Shown one piece after another: positions 34,629 to 43,097 of a stretch of DNA of 64,000 nt. The notes below the pieces were generated by a model. It did not search any database. It was not told where the DNA came from and saw only the letters and a program-made list of their open reading frames with translations. The stretch's first letter is position 1; each line of letters begins with the position of its first letter. The DNA is taken from positions 18,245 to 82,244 of the forward strand of contig CANCFT010000016.1 of NCBI GenBank assembly GCA_947377285.1. The letters are read 5' to 3'. The DNA comes from Bacteriovoracaceae bacterium (GTDB lineage: Bacteria; Bdellovibrionota; Bacteriovoracia; Bacteriovoracales; Bacteriovoracaceae). Position numbers and translations under genes: made by a program.

Positions 34629-35471
34629 TTAATCAATTGTGTAGAATTCATGGTCTTGAACAATTGGATCAAGGAATGATCTGTCTAGTAAGTAAGAATT
34701 TAACAATTTTTCTTCTGAAGAATTTGGAGATTTATTTCCTTTTACTTCATAGATATAAAGTTTACGAGCAAGTGGATATTCAAAACTTCTTACAGTGTTT
34801 ACATTTAATGGAACATATTTTGAAGTTGCATTAAGGGCCACACTTAAAGAAGAATTTCCTTCTTTTTTAGCTGTTGCTCCAGAGTAACCAATTGCATCTG
34901 CTTCAGTTGCCGTTTTTTCGGCAATGTCTGAAGTTTCAGCTAGAACTTGAACACATGATCCGAATTCTTTTACTCCAACTAAGTTTTTGAATGTATCAGT
35001 AGTTCCAGAAGCATCATTTCTTCTAAAAGCTTTGATGTCACCAGTCTTAGTTGATCCTGGGATTTTTTCCCACTTAGTCGTAGCACATGTATACACAGAT
35101 TTTAATGTAGCTAGGTCAATTCCTGAAACTGTATTTGATGAATTTACAAAAATTCCAATCCCATCAAGAGCAACCACGTGACCAACAGCTTCAACACCTT
35201 TTACTTTAAGAGCATTAACAACGTCAGTTTTCATAGCTCGTGACATAGGTGCAATACCTTGTTCACCATTTAATAGAGCAGTTTCACCAAGTCCACTTCC
35301 GCCACCTTCATAAACAATTTCATTGTTTAGTCCAGATGCAAAAATAGCATCAGTCATAATTCCGGCCATAGTGTCAGAGCCTTTAAAGTGAGTAATATTA
35401 TCAGCTTTAACCGTGAGTGATAATAAACTAGTGACAAAAATTGTTGAAAGAACAATAGAATTCTTACGCAT
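34629..35471 (-). CDS. PstS-like phosphate-type binding protein
   Basis: A protein of 280 residues from the ATG at 35471, selected for GAGGAGAAG seven bases upstream (35486 would add five). A signal peptide ends at TVKA/DN. Fold motifs of PstS-like proteins are clear: HFKGSDTMAGIM, EGGGSGLGETALLNG, GIAPMSRAM, LDGIGIFVNSSN, FRRNDASGTTDTF. These bind phosphate or related oxyanions in the periplasm. No PstCAB permease genes are nearby; instead it heads the cytochrome operon. Its ligand may therefore be delivered to, or sensed for, that system. Confidence 0.85.
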   Translation of the reverse strand: MRKNSIVLSTIFVTSLLSLTVKADNITHFKGSDTMAGIMTDAIFASGLNNEIVYEGGGSGLGETALLNGEQGIAPMSRAMKTDVVNALKVKGVEAVGHVVALDGIGIFVNSSNTVSGIDLATLKSVYTCATTKWEKIPGSTKTGDIKAFRRNDASGTTDTFKNLVGVKEFGSCVQVLAETSDIAEKTATEADAIGYSGATAKKEGNSSLSVALNATSKYVPLNVNTVRSFEYPLARKLYIYEVKGNKSPNSSEEKLLNSYLLDRSFLDPIVQDHEFYTID

Positions 35472-35762
35472 GAAACTTCTCCTCATTTAAAACATTTAGG
35501 CCATATATTTGATGGGTGCGATAGTCTTAAAAATGGAAAAGAACTTCAAGTTAGGATTTGATTAGGGTTTAAATAGATTATTTTTTATGAATAAATTTTA
35601 AAATTATTTTTATTTTTTAGAAGCTAAATTACAACGTTGCGTAAAAATCAAGTTATATTTCTAGAATAGAGTTAATAGAAATTATAAATTTTAAACCTTT
35701 ATCTATGAATTAATAAATCTTAGTATCATAATATATTATTAAAATAAATATTTGGAGTCCAA

Positions 35763-36725
35763 TTGAAAGTAATAACTATTTTAACTTTTATCTTGATTAA
35801 TTCTCAAGCACTAGCTGGCACAAGATTAAGAATTGGATGGCAAGTTCCTTGGGCCATTCAAGGCCAAATTGTCCAAATTTGGAAACATACTGATATTTTA
35901 AAAAAACATAATCTTGAAGCAGATTTTATTGGAAAAAATTTTGGTCCAGAACTAAATGAGATTGCTCTTTCTGGTGGAATTGACGTTATATTGACCGCTG
36001 ATCAGCCTGCAGCTTCTCTTTTTTTTAAAGACAAAGGTTGGGTTGGAATTTTAAGACTTATGTATAACCGAACAGCAACCTATGTTCCCATAAAATCTAC
36101 AATAAAAACTCTTGCCGATTTGAAAGGTAAGACAGTAGGTGTTCCCTTTGGAGCAGCAGCTCAAAGAGTGGTAGTTGATCATTTATTTGAGATTGGAATT
36201 GATCCAAAAACTGAAGTCAAATTTATTAATCTAGCAATGACTGAACATTGGCCGTTGGTTAAAAAATCTGGATTGAATGCAACGACTTGGGACCAATTCG
36301 ATGCCTTAAGTGGTTTTGACCCCATTCCAGCTATTTTAGAAGCAAAAAATGAAGTGAGAATTATCGATTCAGGAAAAGTTTGTGCCTTGGTTTTAATGAA
36401 TAAGGAATTCTTATCAAAAAATAAAAATGTCGCTAAAAATTTAAATCTAGCTTTGCATGAAGCATATGCCTATTATAGAAAAAATAAATCTGAAGCGGAT
36501 AAATGGTTTTTAGAAGAATCAAAGCTCAAAGACGCAGATCCAAGAGCGCTTGAAATCGCTGCCTCGTATGAACCAAATTTAAAAAATAAAAGTGATCAAG
36601 AAATAAATGTAAATTTTTCTGAAGAAGATTTTATCCTAATGCAAAAAGGAGCTGATTTTGTAGGTGGATTAGTCGGCAAAAAAATCAATATGAAAGATTT
36701 TGTTTCAAATGAATTTATAAAATAA
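35763..36725 (+). CDS. ABC importer substrate-binding protein (SsuA/NMT1-like)
   Basis: A protein of 320 residues started at TTG (35763) with GGAG seven bases upstream. A signal peptide ends at SQALA/GT. The family pattern is RIGWQVPWAIQGQIVQIW, GGIDVILTADQPAAS, KTLADLKGKTVGVPFGAAAQ and a C-terminal helical domain. Relatives bind sulphonates, nitrate, taurine or thiamine precursors; the ligand here cannot be told. It is the first of three importer genes and is divergent from the cytochrome operon across a gap of about 290 bases. Confidence 0.87.
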   Translation: MKVITILTFILINSQALAGTRLRIGWQVPWAIQGQIVQIWKHTDILKKHNLEADFIGKNFGPELNEIALSGGIDVILTADQPAASLFFKDKGWVGILRLMYNRTATYVPIKSTIKTLADLKGKTVGVPFGAAAQRVVVDHLFEIGIDPKTEVKFINLAMTEHWPLVKKSGLNATTWDQFDALSGFDPIPAILEAKNEVRIIDSGKVCALVLMNKEFLSKNKNVAKNLNLALHEAYAYYRKNKSEADKWFLEESKLKDADPRALEIAASYEPNLKNKSDQEINVNFSEEDFILMQKGADFVGGLVGKKINMKDFVSNEFIK

Positions 36726-36736
36726 TCAGAGTGCTA

Positions 36737-37348
36737 ATGAAAGTAATTTTATTAAATTCTTTCTTCAGCCTTTCCCGGGTTTTATGCGGAGGAAGTCTGG
36801 CTTTTTTAATTGGTGTGGTTGCAGGACTAATTCGTTTTAGTTTTCCAAATAAACTAAAACAAAATTTCTTTTTTAATTTTCTTTTAGATGCACCTAAGTT
36901 TCCTCCTCCAATTGCTTGGATTCCATTTGTTATTTTATCAATGGGAATAGGGGAGAAATCATCATGGGTTATTGTTTTCATAGGAGTCTTTCCTTCTGTT
37001 GCAACCAATACTTACGAAGCACTTTCGGGTGTAAAAAGTGAAATTATCAGAGTGGCTAAATCAATGGAATTAAATTGGTGGAACATGCTTGTTAAAATTT
37101 ATTTTCCGGCCATTCTTCCTCAGATTTTTACTGGCTTACGAGTGGGTTTAAATATGGGATGGATGTCAATTATAGCTGCAGAAATGATCAGTGGAAGCTC
37201 GGGACTGGGTTATTCTATCCAATTGAATCGGCAAAATTTAGATTATAATAGAATGCTTATAGATATGATTTGTATTGCGATTATTGGCTATTTGATAAAT
37301 TGGTCTATGGTCAAACTAGAATTTAAAGTAGTTAAATGGAATCATTAA
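36737..37348 (+). CDS. ABC importer permease (SsuC/TauC-like)
   Basis: A protein of 203 residues from the ATG at 36737 (GTG at 36731 adds two). About five membrane helices. The permease EAA loop is recognisable around MELNWWNMLVKIYFPAILPQIFTGLRVG. It is shorter than typical SsuC (about 260), lacking roughly the first helix. It forms the membrane channel for the binding protein encoded 11 bases upstream. Its end overlaps the ATPase gene by 13 nt. Confidence 0.86.
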   Translation: MKVILLNSFFSLSRVLCGGSLAFLIGVVAGLIRFSFPNKLKQNFFFNFLLDAPKFPPPIAWIPFVILSMGIGEKSSWVIVFIGVFPSVATNTYEALSGVKSEIIRVAKSMELNWWNMLVKIYFPAILPQIFTGLRVGLNMGWMSIIAAEMISGSSGLGYSIQLNRQNLDYNRMLIDMICIAIIGYLINWSMVKLEFKVVKWNH

Positions 37349-37926
37349 AAATTAAAAATCTCAATTTTAAATTTGAGAAAAAAGTTATTTTTGAAAATTA
37401 TTCTTTAGAGCTTCCACTGCATAAAATTTATGCATTAATTGGGCCTTCTGGAATTGGCAAATCAACATTAGCGCATCTTGTTTCAGGGCATTTACAACCT
37501 AATTCTGGAGAAATTTTTTTAAAAAATAAATTAATCTCTAAACCTACTAGACAAATTTTTATTGTCCATCAAGAGGATGATTTATTTCCTTGGTTAACAG
37601 TTTTAGATCAGCTAAAATTTACAAGTTCTAGCCTCGAAGAGATACTTCCACTCCTTGAAATTTTTAAGCTAAGTGAATCGATCAATCTTTATCCACATGA
37701 ACTTTCTGGAGGGATGAAAAAACGTCTTGCCTTGCTTCGAGCAGAATTAATTGGAGCCAAGGTTCTAATTCTCGATGAGACATTCAGTTCACTCAACAAA
37801 TTGCTTATTGATGAAATACTTCTAGAAATGATTCCTCGATGGAAAGAGAAAGGAATGACAATTGTTTTTATTACACACCATTTGGATTATATAAAAAATT
37901 ATATCGATCAAGTTGTCAGTTTATAG
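37336..37926 (+). CDS. ABC importer ATPase (SsuB/TauB-like)
   Basis: A compact nucleotide-binding domain of 196 residues. Walker A is GPSGIGKSTLAHL, the Q-loop region is IVHQEDDLFPWLTV (a typical SsuB/TauB sequence), the signature is LSGGMKKRLALLRA, Walker B is VLILDETFSSLN with catalytic Glu, and the H-loop is FITHHLDY. It powers the importer. It is shorter than usual because it ends soon after the H-loop. Its last 11 nt overlap the convergent phosphodiesterase gene. Confidence 0.9.
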   Translation: MESLKIKNLNFKFEKKVIFENYSLELPLHKIYALIGPSGIGKSTLAHLVSGHLQPNSGEIFLKNKLISKPTRQIFIVHQEDDLFPWLTVLDQLKFTSSSLEEILPLLEIFKLSESINLYPHELSGGMKKRLALLRAELIGAKVLILDETFSSLNKLLIDEILLEMIPRWKEKGMTIVFITHHLDYIKNYIDQVVSL

Positions 37927-40006
37927 ACTTTTCTAATATTTCCTTTAATACTCGCCCTTTTGTATGTACAGGAGCATTTTGCTTAAGCAATTTAAGAATT
38001 GTTGCATACTGGTCAATATGATTAATTGGATTTTCAATTTGAAATCCTTTTTTTACTCCAGGGCCCTTTATAAGGAATGGTGTCCACATCCCTTGTTCTG
38101 CACTTGGAATGACAGCTTGTTTATATCCTCCTTTTAGGGATTCTTTAAAAATAATTAAATTATCTGATACATCTTCAACCCAATTATAATGGGCCGAGTT
38201 TGCGATGATTAAATCTCCTGTTCTGTCCGGTGGAAGAAAAAGTAAATTTGCTTGTTCTCGTTTTAATACTTGGGCCAATGGTTTTAATCCATTTTCATCT
38301 TTTAATTCATTTAAGGCCTCTATAACTTCTGAGCGAAGTGCTTCATATTCAGGTCCACTTGCATGGTGATAAATTTTATCCAGACCATCCGGGTGTATAT
38401 AGATATTATCCATCTGTAGAAAAATAACTTTGGTTTTTGCCCAATCAATTTCAAATTCTCCAGTTCGTTTTGAGTATTTAAATTTAAGCCACCCTTTTTT
38501 GGCAAACAAATTATTTAAGCGGACTTCCTTATAAAGTGGAATTGCCCCGTGATCCGAGCTAAAAACAATATAACTATTTTGGTCAGCATTTTTTAAAATA
38601 GTTCCTAAAATTTGGTCAACATTTTTATACATTTTGAGAATTTCATTCCAAAGTATTTTTCTTTCCGGTTCATTTATTGAATTATATTTAGGACTTTTAG
38701 GATCTATAAAAGGCATCCACCACCTTCCGGTGAGCATTTGGTTGGGAGTATAGATGCTTTGAATTATGACATCACTTCCAAAATTTTTAATCATGTATTC
38801 GGCCATTTTTTCATGCCAGTCGAATGAAAGTTGAGCCTCTTCTAAAAATACTTGTTTATCTTCTTTTAGATAAATTAATTGAGGGGGGTAATTATCAACG
38901 TAATCGATCATTGGCCCCATTTTCTTATTGATATCTTCATAGAGGTAACTGGGCTTTATTAAAAATTCATTGAGTTGATCATAAACTAAGCGGATTCTGA
39001 AATAATCTTTTTTGCCTAGCTTGATAACTTTTATTTTAACTTTGCTATCTAACTTTACGCTTGAAGCATCTCTCTCCCATTGCATTTTTTTAGGAGTATT
39101 TATATTATAATCATTTTTTAATTCCCAACTTAATGAAACTTCCTGCCATTGACTCCAATCACCTACAGCTAAATCATTAAAGACTGTTGTTTTATCTTTT
39201 GAAAAGAGAACTCGGTCATAATTTTCAATTCCATCATCTGTTGAGTCGTAAACTAATGCATAAAGAGGAGCTTTCCAATTAAGTAAATTTATTTCTCGCG
39301 GAGGAGAATAAGACTTTATTTTTATCGACCAATCTATTGGATCCTCGCTTTGTAAAAACTTTGTTAACTCGCTACCAAAATTAAATACTCTTCTATTCTG
39401 TCCAGTTTCAACTTGGAGGGTTTCATCATTGGCAGAATGAAATATAATGGCCGGAAATTCGATTCCCCAGCCGCCCCATCGGCCTTTTATAGTAATGCCA
39501 TCATTGAGTTCAGGAGGAGTTGAGCCGGGGATAGATAAAAGAGAGACAATAAATTTGTTTTGCTCAAGAGTGTACCAAATCGGTGGAACCTTTTTTGCCT
39601 GTGATGTAAATCCTCCTTTAGAGACCATGCTCAAAGGATAGCCTTCTATTCTCATCGGTCCATCAGCAATTCCGTGAACGTCAGGAGTTGTTCCAGTCAT
39701 CAGAGTGGCAAAATTAGTAGGAGTATGTCCTGGAAATACAGGGATTGAGTACCCGTAACTTCCTTCATCCATTAAGCGTTTTAAATTTGGAAGTTCGCCA
39801 TTTTTTGCCCATTCATAAATTTTAAATGTAACGGGTTCTGCCCTTAAACCATCGGGAATGAACCAATATAAACGCAAGGGTTTATGATTTACTTTTTGGG
39901 TTATAGGATTTAGTTTCTGGTGAGTTAAAAAATAAAAAAAACTAAGCATAATAAAAAATAAGAAAATAATTAAAACATATATGGACTTCGTTGATTGGTT
40001 TTTCAT
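37916..40006 (-). CDS. Membrane-anchored phosphodiesterase of the alkaline phosphatase superfamily
   Basis: A protein of 696 residues. One N-terminal membrane helix is followed by a nucleotide pyrophosphatase/phosphodiesterase-like domain facing the periplasm. WFIPDGLRAE gives the first metal Asp, and PVFPGHTPTNFATLMTGTTPDVHGIADGP gives the Thr nucleophile and His. SSDHGAIP gives the later Asp-His pair. A segment of about 200 residues is inserted in the middle (about 190-370), with no recognised domain. Such enzymes cut phosphodiester or phosphonate substrates. Nearby PstS-like and OprP genes make phosphate scavenging possible, but this gene is not in that operon. Confidence 0.82.
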   Translation of the reverse strand: MKNQSTKSIYVLIIFLFFIMLSFFYFLTHQKLNPITQKVNHKPLRLYWFIPDGLRAEPVTFKIYEWAKNGELPNLKRLMDEGSYGYSIPVFPGHTPTNFATLMTGTTPDVHGIADGPMRIEGYPLSMVSKGGFTSQAKKVPPIWYTLEQNKFIVSLLSIPGSTPPELNDGITIKGRWGGWGIEFPAIIFHSANDETLQVETGQNRRVFNFGSELTKFLQSEDPIDWSIKIKSYSPPREINLLNWKAPLYALVYDSTDDGIENYDRVLFSKDKTTVFNDLAVGDWSQWQEVSLSWELKNDYNINTPKKMQWERDASSVKLDSKVKIKVIKLGKKDYFRIRLVYDQLNEFLIKPSYLYEDINKKMGPMIDYVDNYPPQLIYLKEDKQVFLEEAQLSFDWHEKMAEYMIKNFGSDVIIQSIYTPNQMLTGRWWMPFIDPKSPKYNSINEPERKILWNEILKMYKNVDQILGTILKNADQNSYIVFSSDHGAIPLYKEVRLNNLFAKKGWLKFKYSKRTGEFEIDWAKTKVIFLQMDNIYIHPDGLDKIYHHASGPEYEALRSEVIEALNELKDENGLKPLAQVLKREQANLLFLPPDRTGDLIIANSAHYNWVEDVSDNLIIFKESLKGGYKQAVIPSAEQGMWTPFLIKGPGVKKGFQIENPINHIDQYATILKLLKQNAPVHTKGRVLKEILEKSIN

Positions 40007-40058
40007 AATATCAATAAGTATATGAAATACAAAATCATCTGACTATGGACAAACGCCA

Positions 40059-40982
40059 ATGCTAAAGTTTTTCAGTCTACCAATATTATTAGCATTTGCG
40101 TTAGGATATCAATTTCCTTATATTGCTTTGAACCTTTCTCAATTTGCTTTCATTATTCTTTTTTTGATGATGACTTCAATGGCCATTGATCTGGAATGGT
40201 CGATAGTAAAAAAGCTGGCGTCAAATAAGAAGGAGATTGCGTTTGGGCTTTTTTTGCAATTTCTTTTTTTTCCATTATTTCAGTGGCTACTTGCTAGGCA
40301 CTTTATAAATGATAAATCTCTTTTATATGGCACTTTTTTAGCTTCATTATGCCCAGTCGCAATAGTCGCTCCTAGTTTTAGCAAAATGTTTAATGCCGAT
40401 GAAGAACTTTCCATTTTACTCGTCATAATTTCAATGTTTTTATTTCCATTGGCTTTATATGTGGCAATGATTCTTACTAACAATTCTTTGCATCTCTCTC
40501 CAATACTCATAGACATGATAATTTTAGTTTTTTTTCCAGTTTTTTTGGGGCTAGTTTTGAAATGGCTTGATAAAAATTTTTTTCAAAATAACATGATTAA
40601 ATTTTGGAAACAAATAGCTGCAGAATTTAATATGTTTTCAATTGCTTTTTTAGCCTTTATTTATTTTGGCGCTTCAGTTGCAAAAATTAATCTTAATTAT
40701 ACATCATGGACAGAAATACTTGGAGTTTTAGGAATAATTTTTTTCCAAGATTTTGGGGTATATTTCCTGTCAAAGTGGTTGATGAGGAAGTTTTTTTCAG
40801 AAGAGAAAGCAATGGCGTTATGCATTTCAATTTCCATGAAAAATATGGCAGTTTCTGGCGCTATTCTTTTATTTTATGACCCAAAAGCTTCTCTTGCTTC
40901 GGCCGTTGGTTTTTTAATTCATGCAATATTTTTTAATTTTTTGGTCATTCATAAACCCAAAAAGGTTGTACTTGATAATTAA
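40059..40982 (+). CDS. Bile acid:sodium symporter (BASS) family transporter
   Basis: A protein of 307 residues with about nine to ten membrane helices. The family features are seen in LMMTSMAIDLEW, YGTFLASLCPVAIVAPSFSKM (crossover region) and SMKNMAVSGAILLFYDPKASLASAVGF near the C-terminus. Bacterial BASS proteins import organic anions with sodium; the substrate is unknown. The start is the ATG at 40059 and no strong Shine-Dalgarno is seen. It is divergent from the phosphodiesterase gene. Confidence 0.85.
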   Translation: MLKFFSLPILLAFALGYQFPYIALNLSQFAFIILFLMMTSMAIDLEWSIVKKLASNKKEIAFGLFLQFLFFPLFQWLLARHFINDKSLLYGTFLASLCPVAIVAPSFSKMFNADEELSILLVIISMFLFPLALYVAMILTNNSLHLSPILIDMIILVFFPVFLGLVLKWLDKNFFQNNMIKFWKQIAAEFNMFSIAFLAFIYFGASVAKINLNYTSWTEILGVLGIIFFQDFGVYFLSKWLMRKFFSEEKAMALCISISMKNMAVSGAILLFYDPKASLASAVGFLIHAIFFNFLVIHKPKKVVLDN

Positions 40983-41013
40983 ATTTTATTTGCTTTAGTT
41001 TAATAAGGCTTTT

Positions 41014-41042
41014 TTGACGTACAAGTTCTATTCTTTTACACT
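41014..41042 (+). promoter_or_regulatory. Putative promoter of the 41052 operon
   Basis: TTGACG (41014-41019), 17-nt spacer, TACACT (41037-41042). The ATG at 41052 would lie only a few bases from the transcript start, so the message may be nearly leaderless. TATAAT also occurs at 41045-41050. Confidence 0.45.
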
Positions 41043-41051
41043 TTTATAATA

Positions 41052-41651
41052 ATGCTTAAAATATTTATCTATTTTTTCTACTTAAATTTATCTTCTGCAT
41101 ATCCAGAGGTTATGCCTAATAATTTAAATTTAGCATTAAAGCAATTTGGTCTTCGCCTTGATGACGGCAATCATTATGTTCTTAGCAAAAATCAATTGAG
41201 AAGTGGCAAGCAATTTCAATTGGCTAATATAATAGCTGAAAAAAATGGAACAAGAATTGATATAGAGCTTACCAAGCCTATAGTGGAAAGCGAGGTTGCT
41301 AATATGATCAACACTCAATTTGATTTAATTTTAAAACTTTATGGCCCACAGTTCACTCCTTACCAAGGAGCCGTTACAAATATTTCAACTTGCACTGAAG
41401 AATATAAGCCTAAGAGCAAAACGATATTTGTGTTGGGAAAAGCAACGAAAATTCTCATCGCAAATTCGACTGATCGATTTGTACTGGGTGTTTGTGAAAA
41501 AAGTGAAATTAAGCTGAAAGCAGTTATTGCTTTTGTTTATGATTCTGATCAAAGTGAACTTGTACAATTTCGCATTTTTATACCAATTGATAAATTTGTT
41601 GAAAAAGATATTCTTCAACTATTAAAAAAAATAAAAATTGATAAAAAATGA
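41052..41651 (+). CDS. Secreted protein of unknown function
   Basis: A protein of 199 residues with a short signal peptide (to LSSAYP). The mature part is mixed alpha/beta with three Cys, one in STCTEEY and one in GVCEKS. No family is recognised. Its stop overlaps the ATG of the sulphatase-like gene by four bases (ATGA, 41648-41651), so the two are translationally coupled, and it may be an accessory of that enzyme. Confidence 0.7.
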   Translation: MLKIFIYFFYLNLSSAYPEVMPNNLNLALKQFGLRLDDGNHYVLSKNQLRSGKQFQLANIIAEKNGTRIDIELTKPIVESEVANMINTQFDLILKLYGPQFTPYQGAVTNISTCTEEYKPKSKTIFVLGKATKILIANSTDRFVLGVCEKSEIKLKAVIAFVYDSDQSELVQFRIFIPIDKFVEKDILQLLKKIKIDKK

Positions 41652-43096
41652 AATTAAAAAAAAGTAAATTTTTAATTAGTTCACTTATTTTATTATTTTT
41701 AATATTAATAATCATTCTATTTATTCAAAAACAAAAAAGCATTATTGCAAAAAAGACCTTACTGAATCGACCAAATATTCTTTTAATTAGTTTATGTTCT
41801 GTTCGTTTTTCTGAATTAATGGCCTATGGAGCAACTTTTGATGCTGCACCATCGATTAATAAATTTTCCAAATCTGCCTATGTTTTTAAAAATGCTGTTG
41901 GTCAGACTTCTTGGCGAAACTTTTGGGTGGGCTGGTTTACTCCACTTCTTTGGCATCCTGAAAGGGCCAATGGATTTCAGGCTTATTCCGCATTTAAAGA
42001 CATTTCTTCAGCCCCTCGCTCTTATGAATTAGCTGGAACTAGTAGAAATATTTTTAAATATTTAGAAGTTCAAGAATCAACTAAAGAAAAATTACTCGAA
42101 TCGTTAAGGCCTTACAAGGAGAAAATGCTATCTCATAATCAACTTCCTTTTTTCTTCAATTTACTTATTAAAAGTGTTCACTTTCCATACAGCGGTATAA
42201 ATCGTGAACAAATCAATTATTCTGAATTCATGCCAGACTCAAACTTTAAATTATACAAGTCATATTTGAACCAAAATCTTGATGTAAATTTTTTAATTCC
42301 TGAAGATAAAATAGCTTTTTTTGCTTTGCTTTTTGGTAATAGATCTCAGATAGAAAATTCTCTAGCAAAATTAATCCCTCAAAACTCTATTCCAAAAGAT
42401 CCATTGGGAATCATGAATAATGATTCGTTTCTTACGAAATGGAAAAAGAGCAAAAGTTATTCAATGGATTTAGATATTTTAAAAGGTGCCTACCGAGCAA
42501 AGTTACAATTTGTTGATTCTGAAATAAAGGATTTTATTAATTTATTTGATAATGACGAACTTAAAGAAAATACAATTGTTATAATTGCAGGGGATCATGG
42601 CACGGCTTTGATGGAACATGGCAATTTGCATAACGGCAATACTCCCTATGAAGAAGTGATTAAAACTCCTCTTTTTATTCATTTCCCCGAAATGAAGGAA
42701 ATGAAAAATATTAATCTACAATTTTCTGAAAAATCTTTACAGAAAATTGTTACAAGTCTTTTGAATGGAAGTTTAACCTCCAAAAATTTTGATTCAATAT
42801 TACCAAGTTTAGAAGAAAACGATATTTTTTCTCGCGATTGCCCTCAACGCAATTTTTCAATTCGTGAAAATAACAAGTGGAAATACTTTTGGGACATTAG
42901 TAGTCGTGAAAGAAAACTTTATGACTTGCAAAATGACCCAAATGAGTTGAATGATTTATCAGAAACTAAACCTGAAGTAATAACTAAATTTGAAGAGCTG
43001 ATTTTAGAAAATCAAAAGCGACTTAGAGTTTTAAACAATTATGGATGTCCGACTGAATCTTTTAAATATATCAATGCTCCTCCTGAAGAAGAGTAA
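41648..43096 (+). CDS. Sulphatase-superfamily protein with altered active site
   Basis: A protein of 482 residues with an N-terminal membrane helix and a periplasmic sulphatase/alkaline-phosphatase fold. RPNILLISLCSVRFSELMAYG stands where active relatives have an Asp after I-S; here that position is Leu-Cys. GQTSWRNFWVGWF replaces the usual C/S-x-P-x-R sulphatase site. VIIAGDHGTALMEHG keeps the second metal-binding Asp-His. The C-terminal RKLYDLQNDPNELNDLSE is the standard sulphatase end motif. It may be a transferase or an inactive binding protein. It is coupled to the upstream secreted protein. Confidence 0.78.
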   Translation: MKLKKSKFLISSLILLFLILIIILFIQKQKSIIAKKTLLNRPNILLISLCSVRFSELMAYGATFDAAPSINKFSKSAYVFKNAVGQTSWRNFWVGWFTPLLWHPERANGFQAYSAFKDISSAPRSYELAGTSRNIFKYLEVQESTKEKLLESLRPYKEKMLSHNQLPFFFNLLIKSVHFPYSGINREQINYSEFMPDSNFKLYKSYLNQNLDVNFLIPEDKIAFFALLFGNRSQIENSLAKLIPQNSIPKDPLGIMNNDSFLTKWKKSKSYSMDLDILKGAYRAKLQFVDSEIKDFINLFDNDELKENTIVIIAGDHGTALMEHGNLHNGNTPYEEVIKTPLFIHFPEMKEMKNINLQFSEKSLQKIVTSLLNGSLTSKNFDSILPSLEENDIFSRDCPQRNFSIRENNKWKYFWDISSRERKLYDLQNDPNELNDLSETKPEVITKFEELILENQKRLRVLNNYGCPTESFKYINAPPEEE

Positions 43097-43097
43097 T

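Noticed and set aside
28498..37926. A complete PstSCAB phosphate importer
   Set aside because: The PstS-like gene has no Pst permease partners; the nearby ABC genes belong to an SsuABC/NMT1-type importer on the other strand with its own binding protein.
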